The notes beneath the pieces are model-generated. The model saw nothing but the letters and a program-made list of their open reading frames with translations, was not told the DNA's origin and did no database searches. The position numbers and the translations under genes were made by a program. From PALSA-1316 sp964499365 (GTDB lineage: Bacteria > Nitrospirota > Thermodesulfovibrionia > Thermodesulfovibrionales > UBA6898), in contig CAZCKU010000001.1 in the NCBI GenBank assembly GCA_964499365.1, forward strand, positions 418,122 through 482,121: a stretch of DNA of 64,000 nt, in the 5' to 3' direction. The first letter of the stretch is position 1; each line of letters starts with the position of its first letter. Positions 43,574-51,210 of the stretch are shown piece after piece.

Positions 43574-43921
43574 ATGCTGAGATGCATGTTAAGGACCAAG
43601 CTCCACATGGCAACCGTGACCGAGTCGAACCTTGCCTACGAGGGCAGCATCACGATCGATGCGGCGCTTCTCAAGGAGGCAGGTATCCTCCCGTATGAGC
43701 AGGTGATGATCAGCAATATGAACAACGGTGAGCGGTTTGAGACCTACGTGATACCGGGCAGAAAGAATTCGGGTGAGATCTGCCTGAATGGTCCCACTGC
43801 CCGCAAAGGGGCGGTCGGCGACAAGGTGATCATCTTCTGCTACAGTTACCTCGAGGACAGCAAGGCAAAGGCGCTGCAGCCAAAGATCATCAAGCTCAAC
43901 GAGCAGAACAAGATCAGGTAG
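43574..43921 (+). CDS. panD: Aspartate 1-decarboxylase (pyruvoyl enzyme)
   Basis: 115 residues. Makes beta-alanine for pantothenate/CoA synthesis. The self-cleavage site lies between G24 and S25 in NLAYEGSITID, the numbering matching E. coli PanD, which supports this ATG. Other motifs: MLRTKLHMATVTESN, NNGERFETYVIPG and TARKGAVGDKVIIFCY. It follows gatC closely and shares the strand with the glm genes. Confidence 0.96.
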   Translation: MLRCMLRTKLHMATVTESNLAYEGSITIDAALLKEAGILPYEQVMISNMNNGERFETYVIPGRKNSGEICLNGPTARKGAVGDKVIIFCYSYLEDSKAKALQPKIIKLNEQNKIR

Positions 43922-43977
43922 TCCCCCCGACCTGCAGTTCCCCTCCCTCCCCGGGCCGAAAAAATGACGGGATACGG

Positions 43978-43983
43978 TACAAT
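43978..43983 (+). promoter_or_regulatory. -10 box (TACAAT) six bases before the marC start
   Basis: TACAAT ends six bases before ATG and no Shine-Dalgarno is seen, the same layout as at 33635, 44822, 45834 and 55932. No good -35 hexamer can be placed, so this is weaker support. Confidence 0.35.
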
Positions 43984-43989
43984 ACACCC

Positions 43990-44625
43990 ATGATCGAATG
44001 GACCGTATACATAAAAATATTCACAACCCTGCTCGCCATTGTGAACCCCCTGGGGGTCGTCCCCATCTTTGTCAGCATGACGGACGGACTGGCCAATGGC
44101 GAGAGGCGGCATATCGCACGGACGACGAGCATTGCGGTCGCCGTTGTCCTGATCTTCTCCACGCTGCTGGGGAAGCCGCTGCTGGATTTCTTCGGGGTGA
44201 GCATTGCGTCATTCAAGGTCGGCGGCGGCATCCTGCTGCTGCTGATGTCGATTGCCATGATGCAGGCCAAGCATAAACAGAGCAACCAGACGCCCGAGGA
44301 GGCAGAAGAGGCAGAGGAGAAGGAGAGCATAGCGGTCGTCCCGATCGCCATGCCGCTTCTGGCAGGCCCCGGCGCGATTTCTACGGTCATTATCTACGCC
44401 GACCAGTCGGCTCACCCCCTGCATATCGGCCTGATTATAACCATCTGCCTGCTGATCTCGCTGCTGACGTGGGCCGCTCTGAATGTTGCAAATCCCCTCA
44501 GCAGGATGCTGAGCAAGACCGGCATCAATATCGCGACCCGTCTCATGGGGCTGATCCTGGCCGCCATTGCGGTCGAGTTCATCAGCGGGGGCTTGATCCA
44601 GCTGCTGCCGGGACTGGCGCGATAG
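43990..44625 (+). CDS. MarC/UPF0056 family membrane protein
   Basis: 211 residues, about six membrane helices: IEWTVYIKIFTTLLAIVNPL, AVAVVLIFSTLLGKPLLDF, KVGGGILLLLMSIAMMQ, PLLAGPGAISTVIIYAD, GLIITICLLISLLTWAAL, and a last helix IATRLMGLILAAIAVEFISG. NPLGVVPIFVSMTDG and PLLAGPGAIST are the MarC signatures. Once linked with antibiotic resistance, but function is unproven. A charged cytoplasmic loop (PEEAEEAEEKE) sits in the middle. Confidence 0.92.
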   Translation: MIEWTVYIKIFTTLLAIVNPLGVVPIFVSMTDGLANGERRHIARTTSIAVAVVLIFSTLLGKPLLDFFGVSIASFKVGGGILLLLMSIAMMQAKHKQSNQTPEEAEEAEEKESIAVVPIAMPLLAGPGAISTVIIYADQSAHPLHIGLIITICLLISLLTWAALNVANPLSRMLSKTGINIATRLMGLILAAIAVEFISGGLIQLLPGLAR

Positions 44626-44660
44626 ATTACTGATAATCTCACCGGTCAGCTGATTCAAAC

Positions 44661-44736
44661 AAAAATCTCCCCCCCCCCTCTTTGCCAGAGAGGGGCACGA
44701 TTCCTCCCTTTGGCAAAGGGAGGACAGGAGGGATGT
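44661..44736 (-). repeat. Double-hairpin palindromic repeat (inverted copy of 56401-56480)
   Basis: Reads, on the minus strand, ATCCCTCC, hairpin CCTCCCTTTGCCAAAGGGAGG, spacer, hairpin CCCCTCTCTGGCAAAGAGGGG, a run of G, then GAGATTTTTG. Both hairpins share the CTTTG-CAAAG core. It matches the element after rseC almost base for base in the opposite orientation. A ten-base C run lies inside. It sits in the spacer after marC; REP/MITE-like, no transposase nearby. Confidence 0.8.
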
Positions 44737-44797
44737 TCCAGCCAATGTCTTCATATTTGCGAATTCTCGGCACCTGTCCCTGCTGCGATTCAATAAT

Positions 44798-44827
44798 TTG
44801 AACCTCCCCTGCGGGCTTTGCTAAAAT
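44798..44827 (+). promoter_or_regulatory. Sigma-70 promoter with leaderless layout
   Basis: TTGAAC, 18 bases, TAAAAT. The -10 ends six bases before GTG at 44834 and there is no ribosome site. Supports a real gene at 44834 with a leaderless mRNA. Confidence 0.5.
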
Positions 44828-44833
44828 ATCTCC

Positions 44834-45187
44834 GTGAGCAAGGTCATCGCGTATAGAAATACGGCACGCCACTGTTTCTGCCAGATCAGGTTCAGGAGCA
44901 GGGAGCGGGTCATGGTATCGATTGCGAGCGTCCCCGGGCACAGCGTAAAGGTCATGAAGCTCTTCGCGGGGATCTTCCCTCTCAGGACGATCTGGGAATA
45001 CCAGGCCTCAGCTTCGGATGAAAAGGCTGCGCATAAAGAGCTTATCAGCCTGTTTCTTGGCCAATCGGGGAAAAAAGCGGACCATCCCCTTGATGCGATC
45101 ATCCTGAGACTCCTGGACTGCAGTTCCAGCACCGAGGCGGCCCTGGTCCTGCGCAAGGCCGAACAGGACGTTTCTCCCGCGCCCTGA
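44834..45187 (+). CDS. Small hypothetical protein
   Basis: 117 residues from GTG. Two cysteines near the N terminus (ARHCFCQIRFRSRERVMVSI) lie in a basic stretch, followed by a beta-like segment (VKVMKLFAGIFPLRTIWEY) and two helical stretches (HKELISLFLGQSG, LDAIILRLLDCSSS). No known domain is recognised. Codon use resembles its neighbours, and a promoter lies directly in front, which is why I accept it over a similar-length frame on the other strand. Function unknown. Confidence 0.5.
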   Translation: MSKVIAYRNTARHCFCQIRFRSRERVMVSIASVPGHSVKVMKLFAGIFPLRTIWEYQASASDEKAAHKELISLFLGQSGKKADHPLDAIILRLLDCSSSTEAALVLRKAEQDVSPAP

Positions 45188-45243
45188 CGTTCGTCAGCCT
45201 ACGTATTTCAGAATCGGAGCGGTGCGAAGCCCGGGGCTTGCGT

Positions 45244-45828
45244 CTACGTATGGCACTTCGGGCAGATAAATTTTCCGCAGAACCAGGGGGTGTTGTGCGA
45301 AAAGTCGGGGATCAGGTTGAGCAGCATCTTTGTCTGACACTTCGGGCAGGCGAAGTTCCCCAGCTGGAAATCGTCCGAAAGCTTCTGCGCATCGAAGGCA
45401 TTGTCAACAATCTGGAGGTTGTAGTGGGTGACTTCCTGTGCGTCGGTCGTCTTGCTCTGGAGGATCGCCCGTATTTTTTCGATCACCTCCTTGGGCTTGG
45501 TGGTTGCCTTGATGACATACCCCGCAGCGCCGAGACTTAAGGCCTTTTCGATCTCCTCGGGCTGCCCCTTGGCCGAAAAGACGAGGACCGGGATCTTCGA
45601 CAGCTTCGGGTCGGTCTTGATAACCTGCAGCACCTTGTAGCCATCCATGATCGGCATCATCAGGTCGAGCAGGACAGCGTCAGGCCTCTCCTGTGAAAGG
45701 GCCTTGATCGCCTCCATCCCGTTGACGGCAGTCGTGACCTGAAACTGTTCGATGGTCAGCATGTTCTTGTAGATGGCGAGTATCGAGGGCGAGTCTTCGA
45801 CGAGCAGTATCTTGGTTCGTGTATTCAT
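45244..45828 (-). CDS. Single-domain response regulator with C-terminal zinc ribbon
   Basis: 194 residues from ATG at 45828. Receiver domain residues 5-120: ILLVEDSPSILAIYKNML (acidic pocket), VLLDLMMPIMDGYKV (phospho-Asp) and LVFSAKGQPEEIEKALSL. After a helical linker the last 60 residues carry two C-x-x-C knuckles (FACPKCQTKM and FICPKCHT), predicted to bind zinc. There is no DNA-binding or enzymatic output domain, so the ribbon may dock onto a partner protein or nucleic acid. A near-perfect promoter ends five bases before the ATG; the mRNA may be leaderless. No histidine kinase is adjacent. Confidence 0.82.
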   Translation of the reverse strand: MNTRTKILLVEDSPSILAIYKNMLTIEQFQVTTAVNGMEAIKALSQERPDAVLLDLMMPIMDGYKVLQVIKTDPKLSKIPVLVFSAKGQPEEIEKALSLGAAGYVIKATTKPKEVIEKIRAILQSKTTDAQEVTHYNLQIVDNAFDAQKLSDDFQLGNFACPKCQTKMLLNLIPDFSHNTPWFCGKFICPKCHT

Positions 45829-45833
45829 ATTTA

Positions 45834-45862
45834 ATTGTAGAGACTGCACAGGCCGCTGTCAA
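45834..45862 (-). promoter_or_regulatory. Near-consensus sigma-70 promoter, leaderless layout
   Basis: On the minus strand: perfect TTGACA, exactly 17 bases, TACAAT, then TAAAT and the ATG. Transcription is expected to begin at or within a base or two of the start codon; no Shine-Dalgarno exists. The best example of this layout in the window. Confidence 0.7.
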
Positions 45863-45921
45863 GCAGGGGTCTCTTTAAGCAGCAGGGGTTTGACGAATCA
45901 AACCCCTGCAAAATTATGAAT

Positions 45922-46797
45922 CTACCGTATCAGTTTCATGTCCTTCAGGACTTTCTTCAGTTTATCCCGGTTGGCAGGAGCCATCTCGCAAAGCGGCATT
46001 CTGAACTCTTCCTGTATCTTGCCCATCAGCGCCAGGGCTGTCTTGACCGGGATGGGGTTCGTCTCGATGAACATGGATGCGTTCAGGGGTTCGAGTTTGA
46101 AGTGGAGGGCCCGTGCCTCGTCGTATCTGCCCTGCTCCCAGCATGCGCACATGTCGGCAACCATCTTCGGCGCAACGTTTGCAGAGACCGAGATGACGCC
46201 CTTGCCGCCCAGGGCCATGAGCGGGAGGGTCGTGAAATCGTCGCCCGAGAGCACCGCAAGTCTGTCGCCGCAGAGCCGCAGCAGGTCGCTCACCTGCCTG
46301 AGGTCCCCGGTTGCTTCCTTGATCGCAACGATATTCTTTATCCCGGCGAGGCGGGCGACCGTCGGCGGCAGCATGTTGACCGCGGTCCTGCCCGGCACGT
46401 TATAGAGGATGATCGGGATGTTGACCGCCTCGGCCACCATCTTGTAGTGGCGGTAGAGTCCCTCCTGTGTCGGCTTGTTGTAGTAGGGGGCAACGATCAG
46501 CGCGGCATCGGCCTTTGACTTCTTTGCCTCTTTGGTGATCATGATCGTCTCATCGGTCGAGTTGGCCCCGGTGCCGGCTATGACAGGGACCCGCCTGTTG
46601 ACAGCCTCGACCGTGAACCGGACAACGCGGTAGTGCTCCTTGTAATCGAGCGTGGCAGACTCGCCGGTCGTGCCGCAGGGCACGATCGCGTTTGTCCCCT
46701 GCTTTATATGCCAGTCGATGAGGTCGCCGAGGGCCTTCTCATCCACTTTGCCTTTTTTGAATGGTGTGACTATTGCTACGATTGAGCCCTTAAACAT
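45922..46797 (-). CDS. dapA: 4-hydroxy-tetrahydrodipicolinate synthase
   Basis: 291 residues from the ATG at 46797, preceded by AGGAGG; the frame extends ten codons further without signals. Condenses pyruvate and aspartate semialdehyde, first step of DAP/lysine synthesis. Motifs: VAIVTPFKKGKVDEKAL, VPCGTTGESATLDYKEH, ILYNVPGRTAVNMLP (Tyr, Arg) and the Schiff-base lysine in IVAIKEATGDL. Last gene of the lysA-dapF-pilZ-dapA operon. Confidence 0.97.
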   Translation of the reverse strand: MFKGSIVAIVTPFKKGKVDEKALGDLIDWHIKQGTNAIVPCGTTGESATLDYKEHYRVVRFTVEAVNRRVPVIAGTGANSTDETIMITKEAKKSKADAALIVAPYYNKPTQEGLYRHYKMVAEAVNIPIILYNVPGRTAVNMLPPTVARLAGIKNIVAIKEATGDLRQVSDLLRLCGDRLAVLSGDDFTTLPLMALGGKGVISVSANVAPKMVADMCACWEQGRYDEARALHFKLEPLNASMFIETNPIPVKTALALMGKIQEEFRMPLCEMAPANRDKLKKVLKDMKLIR

Positions 46798-46807
46798 ACC
46801 GTCCTCC

Positions 46808-47107
46808 TCATGAACTGTTTCTATCATTATACAGGAGAACCCCGACTCTGAGCATGCCGTCCAGTTCTCCTACCCATTGGACCTCGGCGGCCTGATAGGA
46901 CCCGTCTTCCTGTTTGATCTCTATGACATAGCCTTCTTCAAGATGGGCCTCGGTGATGAACCCGAGGCCGGTATCGGACCTGTCGATGCCCCGGCCCGTG
47001 AAATAGACCTGGTTGGGGTTTCCGAACTCCAGGACCGACACCGAGAATTCAAGCGGCATATCGTAGCCTATGCGCGGGTGCTTTCTGTTGTCCCCGGAGG
47101 ATACCAC
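46808..47107 (-). CDS. PilZ-domain protein
   Basis: 99 residues, a single PilZ domain. The c-di-GMP-binding elements are visible: basic NRKHPRIGYDMPLEFSV (R-x3-R type) and DRSDTGLGF (D-x-S-x-x-G). The rest is the expected beta barrel (EIKQEDGSYQAAEVQWVGEL, MLRVGVLLY). It lies three bases after dapF and ten before dapA, so it is coexpressed with lysine genes. Its target is unknown; c-di-GMP binding is inferred from the motif. Confidence 0.85.
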   Translation of the reverse strand: MVSSGDNRKHPRIGYDMPLEFSVSVLEFGNPNQVYFTGRGIDRSDTGLGFITEAHLEEGYVIEIKQEDGSYQAAEVQWVGELDGMLRVGVLLYNDRNSS

Positions 47108-47110
47108 GGG

Positions 47111-47941
47111 TCAGACCCTGACCTGACCTTCAAAGACAGTGACTGCCGGGCCCGTCATATAGACATGATTGTTCCCGGCCCACTCGATAAGGAGATCGCC
47201 GCCCCGCAGGTGTACGGTGGTCTTCTTTCCGGTGAGTCCCAGGATATTCGCCGCAACGCCGACTGCAGAGGCCCCGGTTCCGCAGGCAAGGGTTTCGCCC
47301 GAGCCCCGCTCCCAGACGCGCATCCGGATGTTCTCCGGGCCGAGCACCTGGATAAATTCGACATTGGTCCGTTTCGGGAAGAGCGCATAATGCTCGATGA
47401 TCGGGCCATAGCGGTGGACGTCGAACGCGTCGACGTTGTCCACGACGATGACGGTATGCGGATTGCCCATCGAGACGCAGGTGATCCTGACCTCGCGGTC
47501 GTCTACCCTGAGAGGCATATCCGTGATACGGCCGTCGAGCGCCACCGGGATCAGTTTTCCTTCGAGGACCGGTTCGCCCATATCCACCCTCACCAGCTCT
47601 CCGGCGCGCTCCGGCCTGATGATGCCTGCCAGCGTATCGACCGCAAGGGTATCTTTTTCGGAGAGGTTCCTGTCCCATATGTATTTCGCAAGGCAGCGTA
47701 TGCCGTTGCCGCACATCTCGACCTCGCTGCCGTCGGCATTGTATATCTTCATCGAGAAGTCGGCTGTCTCAGACGACTGAAGAAGGAGTATCTGGTCAGC
47801 GCCGATACCGAACCTCCGGTCGCAGAGCCGCCTGCTCAGCCCGGCAAGGTCCGGGACCTGCGAGCTGAGGGGCGTGTCCCGGCAGTCGATGACGATAAAG
47901 TCATTGCCGAGGCCGTGCATCTTGGTGAAGGAGATGTTCAT
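47111..47941 (-). CDS. dapF: Diaminopimelate epimerase
   Basis: 276 residues. Interconverts LL- and meso-DAP with two cysteines: EMCGNGIRCLAKY (Cys of the first half) and LACGTGASAVGVAA (Cys of the second). N terminus ISFTKMHGLGNDFIVIDC is the family signature. Its ATG overlaps the lysA stop by four bases. Supplies meso-DAP for peptidoglycan and, via lysA, lysine. Confidence 0.97.
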   Translation of the reverse strand: MNISFTKMHGLGNDFIVIDCRDTPLSSQVPDLAGLSRRLCDRRFGIGADQILLLQSSETADFSMKIYNADGSEVEMCGNGIRCLAKYIWDRNLSEKDTLAVDTLAGIIRPERAGELVRVDMGEPVLEGKLIPVALDGRITDMPLRVDDREVRITCVSMGNPHTVIVVDNVDAFDVHRYGPIIEHYALFPKRTNVEFIQVLGPENIRMRVWERGSGETLACGTGASAVGVAANILGLTGKKTTVHLRGGDLLIEWAGNNHVYMTGPAVTVFEGQVRV

Positions 47942-49194
47942 TTCAGAAACCCGGGGATGACCTCGTCCTTCACCAGGTCTTCATGGGTGCTGCGCCTCCG
48001 CACCAGGCCGTGGGCCCTGCCCTGCACCATCACCTCGGCTATCTGCGGCCGGCTGTTGTAGGTCGAACTCATCGACATGCCGTAGGCCCCGGCGCTCATC
48101 ACCGCCAGATATTCTCCCTGCTGTACCTTTTCGATCTTCCTCTTTTTCGCAAGGAAGTCTCCGGACTCGCAGATCGGGCCGACGATATCGGCGGTTATCT
48201 TTGAGCGCCGGTTCTTGACGACCGGAAGGATATGGTGATAGGCGTCATAGAGCGACGGCCTCATCAGGTCGTTCATGCCTGCATCGACGATCACAAATTC
48301 CTTGCCCTCGCCCTTTTTGAGATAGAGGGCCCTGGTCACCAGTATCCCTGCGTTGCCGACGATCGATCTCCCGGGCTCCATGATAAGGGTCAGCTTCCTG
48401 CCGTTGACCAGCGGGAGCAGTTTCTTTGCAAGGTCAGCCGGTACAGGGGGCTTTTCATCGAGATACGAGATGCCGAGTCCGCCGCCGATATCCAGATACC
48501 GGATATTGAACTTCTTCCTGTTCAGCTCATCGAAGAGCAGGAGGATGCGCTGCAGGGCATCCACATACGGCGTCAGCCTGGTGATCTGTGAGCCGATATG
48601 TTTCTGGACACCCACGACCTCGATGTTCTTCAGGCTGTTGGCCAGCCGGTAGTTCTGGAGCGCCTTGTCGATCGAAATCCCGAACTTGTGCTCCTTCATC
48701 CCGGTCGATATGTACGGGTGCGTCTGGGCGTTGATGTCAGGGTTTATCCTGAGTGCGATCGGCGCCTTCTTCTTCATTCTGCCGGCTACCCGGTCGATCG
48801 CCCTGAGCTCGTCTTCAGATTCGACATTGAACATGAGTATTCTGTTTTCGAGGGCGGTCTTTATCTCGGCGTCTGTTTTGCCGACGCCAGCATACACGAT
48901 CTTCGACGGGGCTATGCCTGCCCTGAGCGCGCGGAAGAGTTCACCGCCCGAGACGATGTCAGCACCTGAGCCTTCCTTTGCGAGGAGCCTCAGGATCGCG
49001 CCGTTCGTGTTGGCCTTCAGTGCATAGCAGATGATATGGGGGAAGCTGCTGAAGGCGTCGTCATAGGCCTTGAAATGGCGCAGCACGGTCCCGTGGCTGT
49101 AGATGTAGAGAGGGGTCCCGTATTTCTCGGCCAGTGTCCTGACCGGGACGTCCTCGGCATAGAGTTCATTCCCCTTGTACGTGAAAAAATGCAT
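47938..49194 (-). CDS. lysA: Diaminopimelate decarboxylase
   Basis: 418 residues from ATG at 49194 (GGAGA seven bases upstream). PLP enzyme that makes lysine from meso-DAP. PLP lysine in ICYALKANTNGAILRLL; FGISIDKALQ; QKHIGSQITRL; ILDIGGGLGISY-type motif YLDIGGGLGISYLDEK; EPGRSIVGNAG; and GPICESGDFLAKKRK with the active-site Cys. First gene of the operon. Confidence 0.97.
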   Translation of the reverse strand: MHFFTYKGNELYAEDVPVRTLAEKYGTPLYIYSHGTVLRHFKAYDDAFSSFPHIICYALKANTNGAILRLLAKEGSGADIVSGGELFRALRAGIAPSKIVYAGVGKTDAEIKTALENRILMFNVESEDELRAIDRVAGRMKKKAPIALRINPDINAQTHPYISTGMKEHKFGISIDKALQNYRLANSLKNIEVVGVQKHIGSQITRLTPYVDALQRILLLFDELNRKKFNIRYLDIGGGLGISYLDEKPPVPADLAKKLLPLVNGRKLTLIMEPGRSIVGNAGILVTRALYLKKGEGKEFVIVDAGMNDLMRPSLYDAYHHILPVVKNRRSKITADIVGPICESGDFLAKKRKIEKVQQGEYLAVMSAGAYGMSMSSTYNSRPQIAEVMVQGRAHGLVRRRSTHEDLVKDEVIPGFLK

Positions 49195-49482
49195 AATCAG
49201 TCTCCGGATGGTTATTTCCCTTGATTTTACTCTATTTTTTAACACAGGCCCGCCGCTAAAGTCAAAAGGGAAAGATAGCTGCGCCGCATTTTCCCGCTCA
49301 CCTGGTTCCCGGTCCCCCGGGCGGGAGTCATGTGTTCGCCCGCGGTCGAATCCTGATCCATATACCGGGCTGCTATTATCCTGAAACCAGATTGTTCAGC
49401 CTGAAAGCGGGTCTGATATACTAGGAGATATATACCGTAGCAGGTAAAGGATCACTACTGTGGCAAAGGCAAGGGCGAAAAC

Positions 49483-49923
49483 GTGAGTACCGATGACCCG
49501 CACGAACTGAAGCGGTTTCTGAGCGCCCAGGACGGCGTCTATGAAAGGGCGCTGTCAGAGCTGAAGGACGGTCAGAAGCGGACTCACTGGATGTGGTATA
49601 TATTTCCGCAGATAGACGGGTTGGGGTACAGCCCGACGGCTAGGCGCTACGCCATCAGGAGCCATGAGGAGGCGCGGGAGTATCTTAACCATCCTGTCCT
49701 CGGGAAGAGGCTGCTGGAATGCACTGGGGCGGTGGTCGCCCTCAGGGGCGGATCACTTTCAGAGATCTTCGGCTATCCTGATGATATGAAGTTCAGGTCC
49801 TCGATGACGCTGTTTGAGCAGATAGCGGGTCCGGGCTCTGTCTTTTCTTCAGCCCTTGACAGGTACTGCAAGGGAGAACGTGATACCGCAACGCTGAGAC
49901 TGCTGGAGAAACTCAGTTCCTGA
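49483..49923 (+). CDS. DUF1810 family protein
   Basis: 146 residues from GTG. Family pattern: RFLSAQDGVYERALSELKDG, THWMWYIFPQIDGLGYSPTA, RRYAIRSHEEAREYLNHPVL and IFGYPDDMKFRSSMTLFEQI. The trailing SVFSSALDRYCKGERDTATL is also typical. DUF1810 proteins are small, cytoplasmic and helical; no biochemical role is established. It stands alone between lysA (divergent) and the AT-rich island. Confidence 0.93.
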   Translation: MSTDDPHELKRFLSAQDGVYERALSELKDGQKRTHWMWYIFPQIDGLGYSPTARRYAIRSHEEAREYLNHPVLGKRLLECTGAVVALRGGSLSEIFGYPDDMKFRSSMTLFEQIAGPGSVFSSALDRYCKGERDTATLRLLEKLSS

Positions 49924-49951
49924 TAACCCGGCGAACAAATTTCACAATCGC

Positions 49952-50049
49952 GTCATTGTCAAGCCTGCCGCCAGGCAGGCTTGACCGGACAATTCAGAGC
50001 CTATTGCTACCTGGATTCCACGAACAAGCATGCCTGTCGCGGAATGACA
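49952..50049. repeat. Inverted-repeat element (GTCATT...AATGAC), left flank of the AT-rich island
   Basis: Begins GTCATT and ends AATGAC. Contains an internal hairpin (AAGCCTGCC-GCCA-GGCAGGCTT, 49961-49982) and, in its right half, CTGGATTCC and CGCGGAATGACA, as in the commonly seen 'uncharacterised intergenic' repeats of environmental anaerobes. The same ends and the CTGGATT segment occur in the element at 51401-51474. Confidence 0.65.
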
Positions 50050-50211
50050 AATCAGAAAGTTTCATGTAATTATGTGCCGGGCTTCCATGCGTACATCGTA
50101 TGCTGCCGTCTGTTGGCCCCTCAATATCAGGATTGCTGCAAATATCTACAGGCTGTTATATTAATACAGTGTTGGAATAGTATGCTTCATTATGAAAGGG
50201 TGTCTGTGTTC

Positions 50212-51210
50212 ATGAAACAGTTGGGTTTTCGCCAGATCTGGATACTGCTTGTGTCAGTAATCGTTGCGTGTTGTTGCGGCTGGTATGCTCATAAATGGTA
50301 TTCAGCACAATACGGGAGTATCCCTCAGCGGCTGATTCATTCAAAAGGATATGAATTTACGAGTCCACTGCTGGATGTTGAGCTCCCGGAGGGCATGAGT
50401 ATTGACCGTGAACCGCATCCGTTCAAACATAAAATACGAGAATTCGTTGAGAATAAAATTGCTAACAAGCAGGCTAAGAGTATCTCAGTATATTATCGAG
50501 ATCTGCACGATGGTCCATGGTTCGCAATCAATCACAAGAAGCAATTTAATCCAGCCAGCCTGATGAAGGTTCCGACGATGATCGCATGGTTAAAACGGGC
50601 TGAAGCCGATCCAGGAATATTAAAACGCAGAATCAAGTATGTGGAAGCAAAAACTCCGGTCCCCGAACAATATACAAAACCAGCTCTCACTCTCAACCCG
50701 GGACAAAGCTATTCGGTTGATGAGCTCCTGCACTATATGATGAGTTATTCTGACAACAGAGCAACCTCCCTTTTGATTAAGTCCCTCGGTGGTGATGAGC
50801 TCAACAAAGTAATCGATAGTATGGATATTAATTACAACCCAACCGAAGATGGCAATTCCCTTACAATACATGGATACTCCGGTTTTTTTCGCATTCTCTA
50901 TAATGCATCGTATTTAAACAGGGAAATGTCTGAAAAGGCATTGCAGCTTTTAAGTCTGCAGGATTTTCAAGCCGGCATAGCCGCGGGAGTACCGCACGGC
51001 ATCAAGATTGCCGCGAAATTTGGGGAAATTGTTCCTAAAAACAACAATCAGGATATACAACTTCACGAGTTCGGGATAGTGTACCATCCCAAAGGTCACT
51101 ATATTCTTGGAGTGATGACTGCGGGGCGCAACTTTGATGCACAGGCTGAGATAATTCGGGATATCTCAAAAATGGTTTATTCATATGTTGATTCCAGCAT
51201 AAGAAATTAG
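50212..51210 (+). CDS. Membrane-anchored serine hydrolase, class A beta-lactamase/PBP-like fold
   Basis: 332 residues from ATG at 50212, which has GAAAGGGTG upstream and opens a signal anchor (IWILLVSVIVACCCGWY). Active-site motifs: S116-L-M-K119 (PASLMKVPTM), S180-D-N182 (MSYSDNRATS), and K269-F-G271 in place of KTG/KSG (AAKFGEIV). This suggests an acyl-serine enzyme, possibly a D,D-peptidase-like protein rather than a true beta-lactamase. Codon use and base composition are clearly more AT-rich than its neighbours. It lies between two inverted-repeat elements, pointing to acquisition by transfer. Function in resistance is not shown. Confidence 0.8.
   Translation: MKQLGFRQIWILLVSVIVACCCGWYAHKWYSAQYGSIPQRLIHSKGYEFTSPLLDVELPEGMSIDREPHPFKHKIREFVENKIANKQAKSISVYYRDLHDGPWFAINHKKQFNPASLMKVPTMIAWLKRAEADPGILKRRIKYVEAKTPVPEQYTKPALTLNPGQSYSVDELLHYMMSYSDNRATSLLIKSLGGDELNKVIDSMDINYNPTEDGNSLTIHGYSGFFRILYNASYLNREMSEKALQLLSLQDFQAGIAAGVPHGIKIAAKFGEIVPKNNNQDIQLHEFGIVYHPKGHYILGVMTAGRNFDAQAEIIRDISKMVYSYVDSSIRN

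Noticed and set aside
42400..43608. 402-codon open frame on the minus strand
   Set aside because: Antisense to the UvrD helicase and gatC, which both have strong motifs.
44669..44678. Ten-base C run as a sequencing artefact or frameshift
   Set aside because: It lies between genes inside a repeat, and no reading frame depends on it; can be left as is.
44769..44785. Possible sigma-54 promoter (CGGCAC...CTGC)
   Set aside because: GG to GC spacing is one base too long; the sigma-70-like site nearby is better.
46877..48061. 394-codon open frame on the plus strand
   Set aside because: Antisense to pilZ, dapF and part of lysA; no domain.
50212..51210. Call as a true class A beta-lactamase
   Set aside because: SxxK and SDN are present but the third motif is KFG; I see no support for a resistance function.
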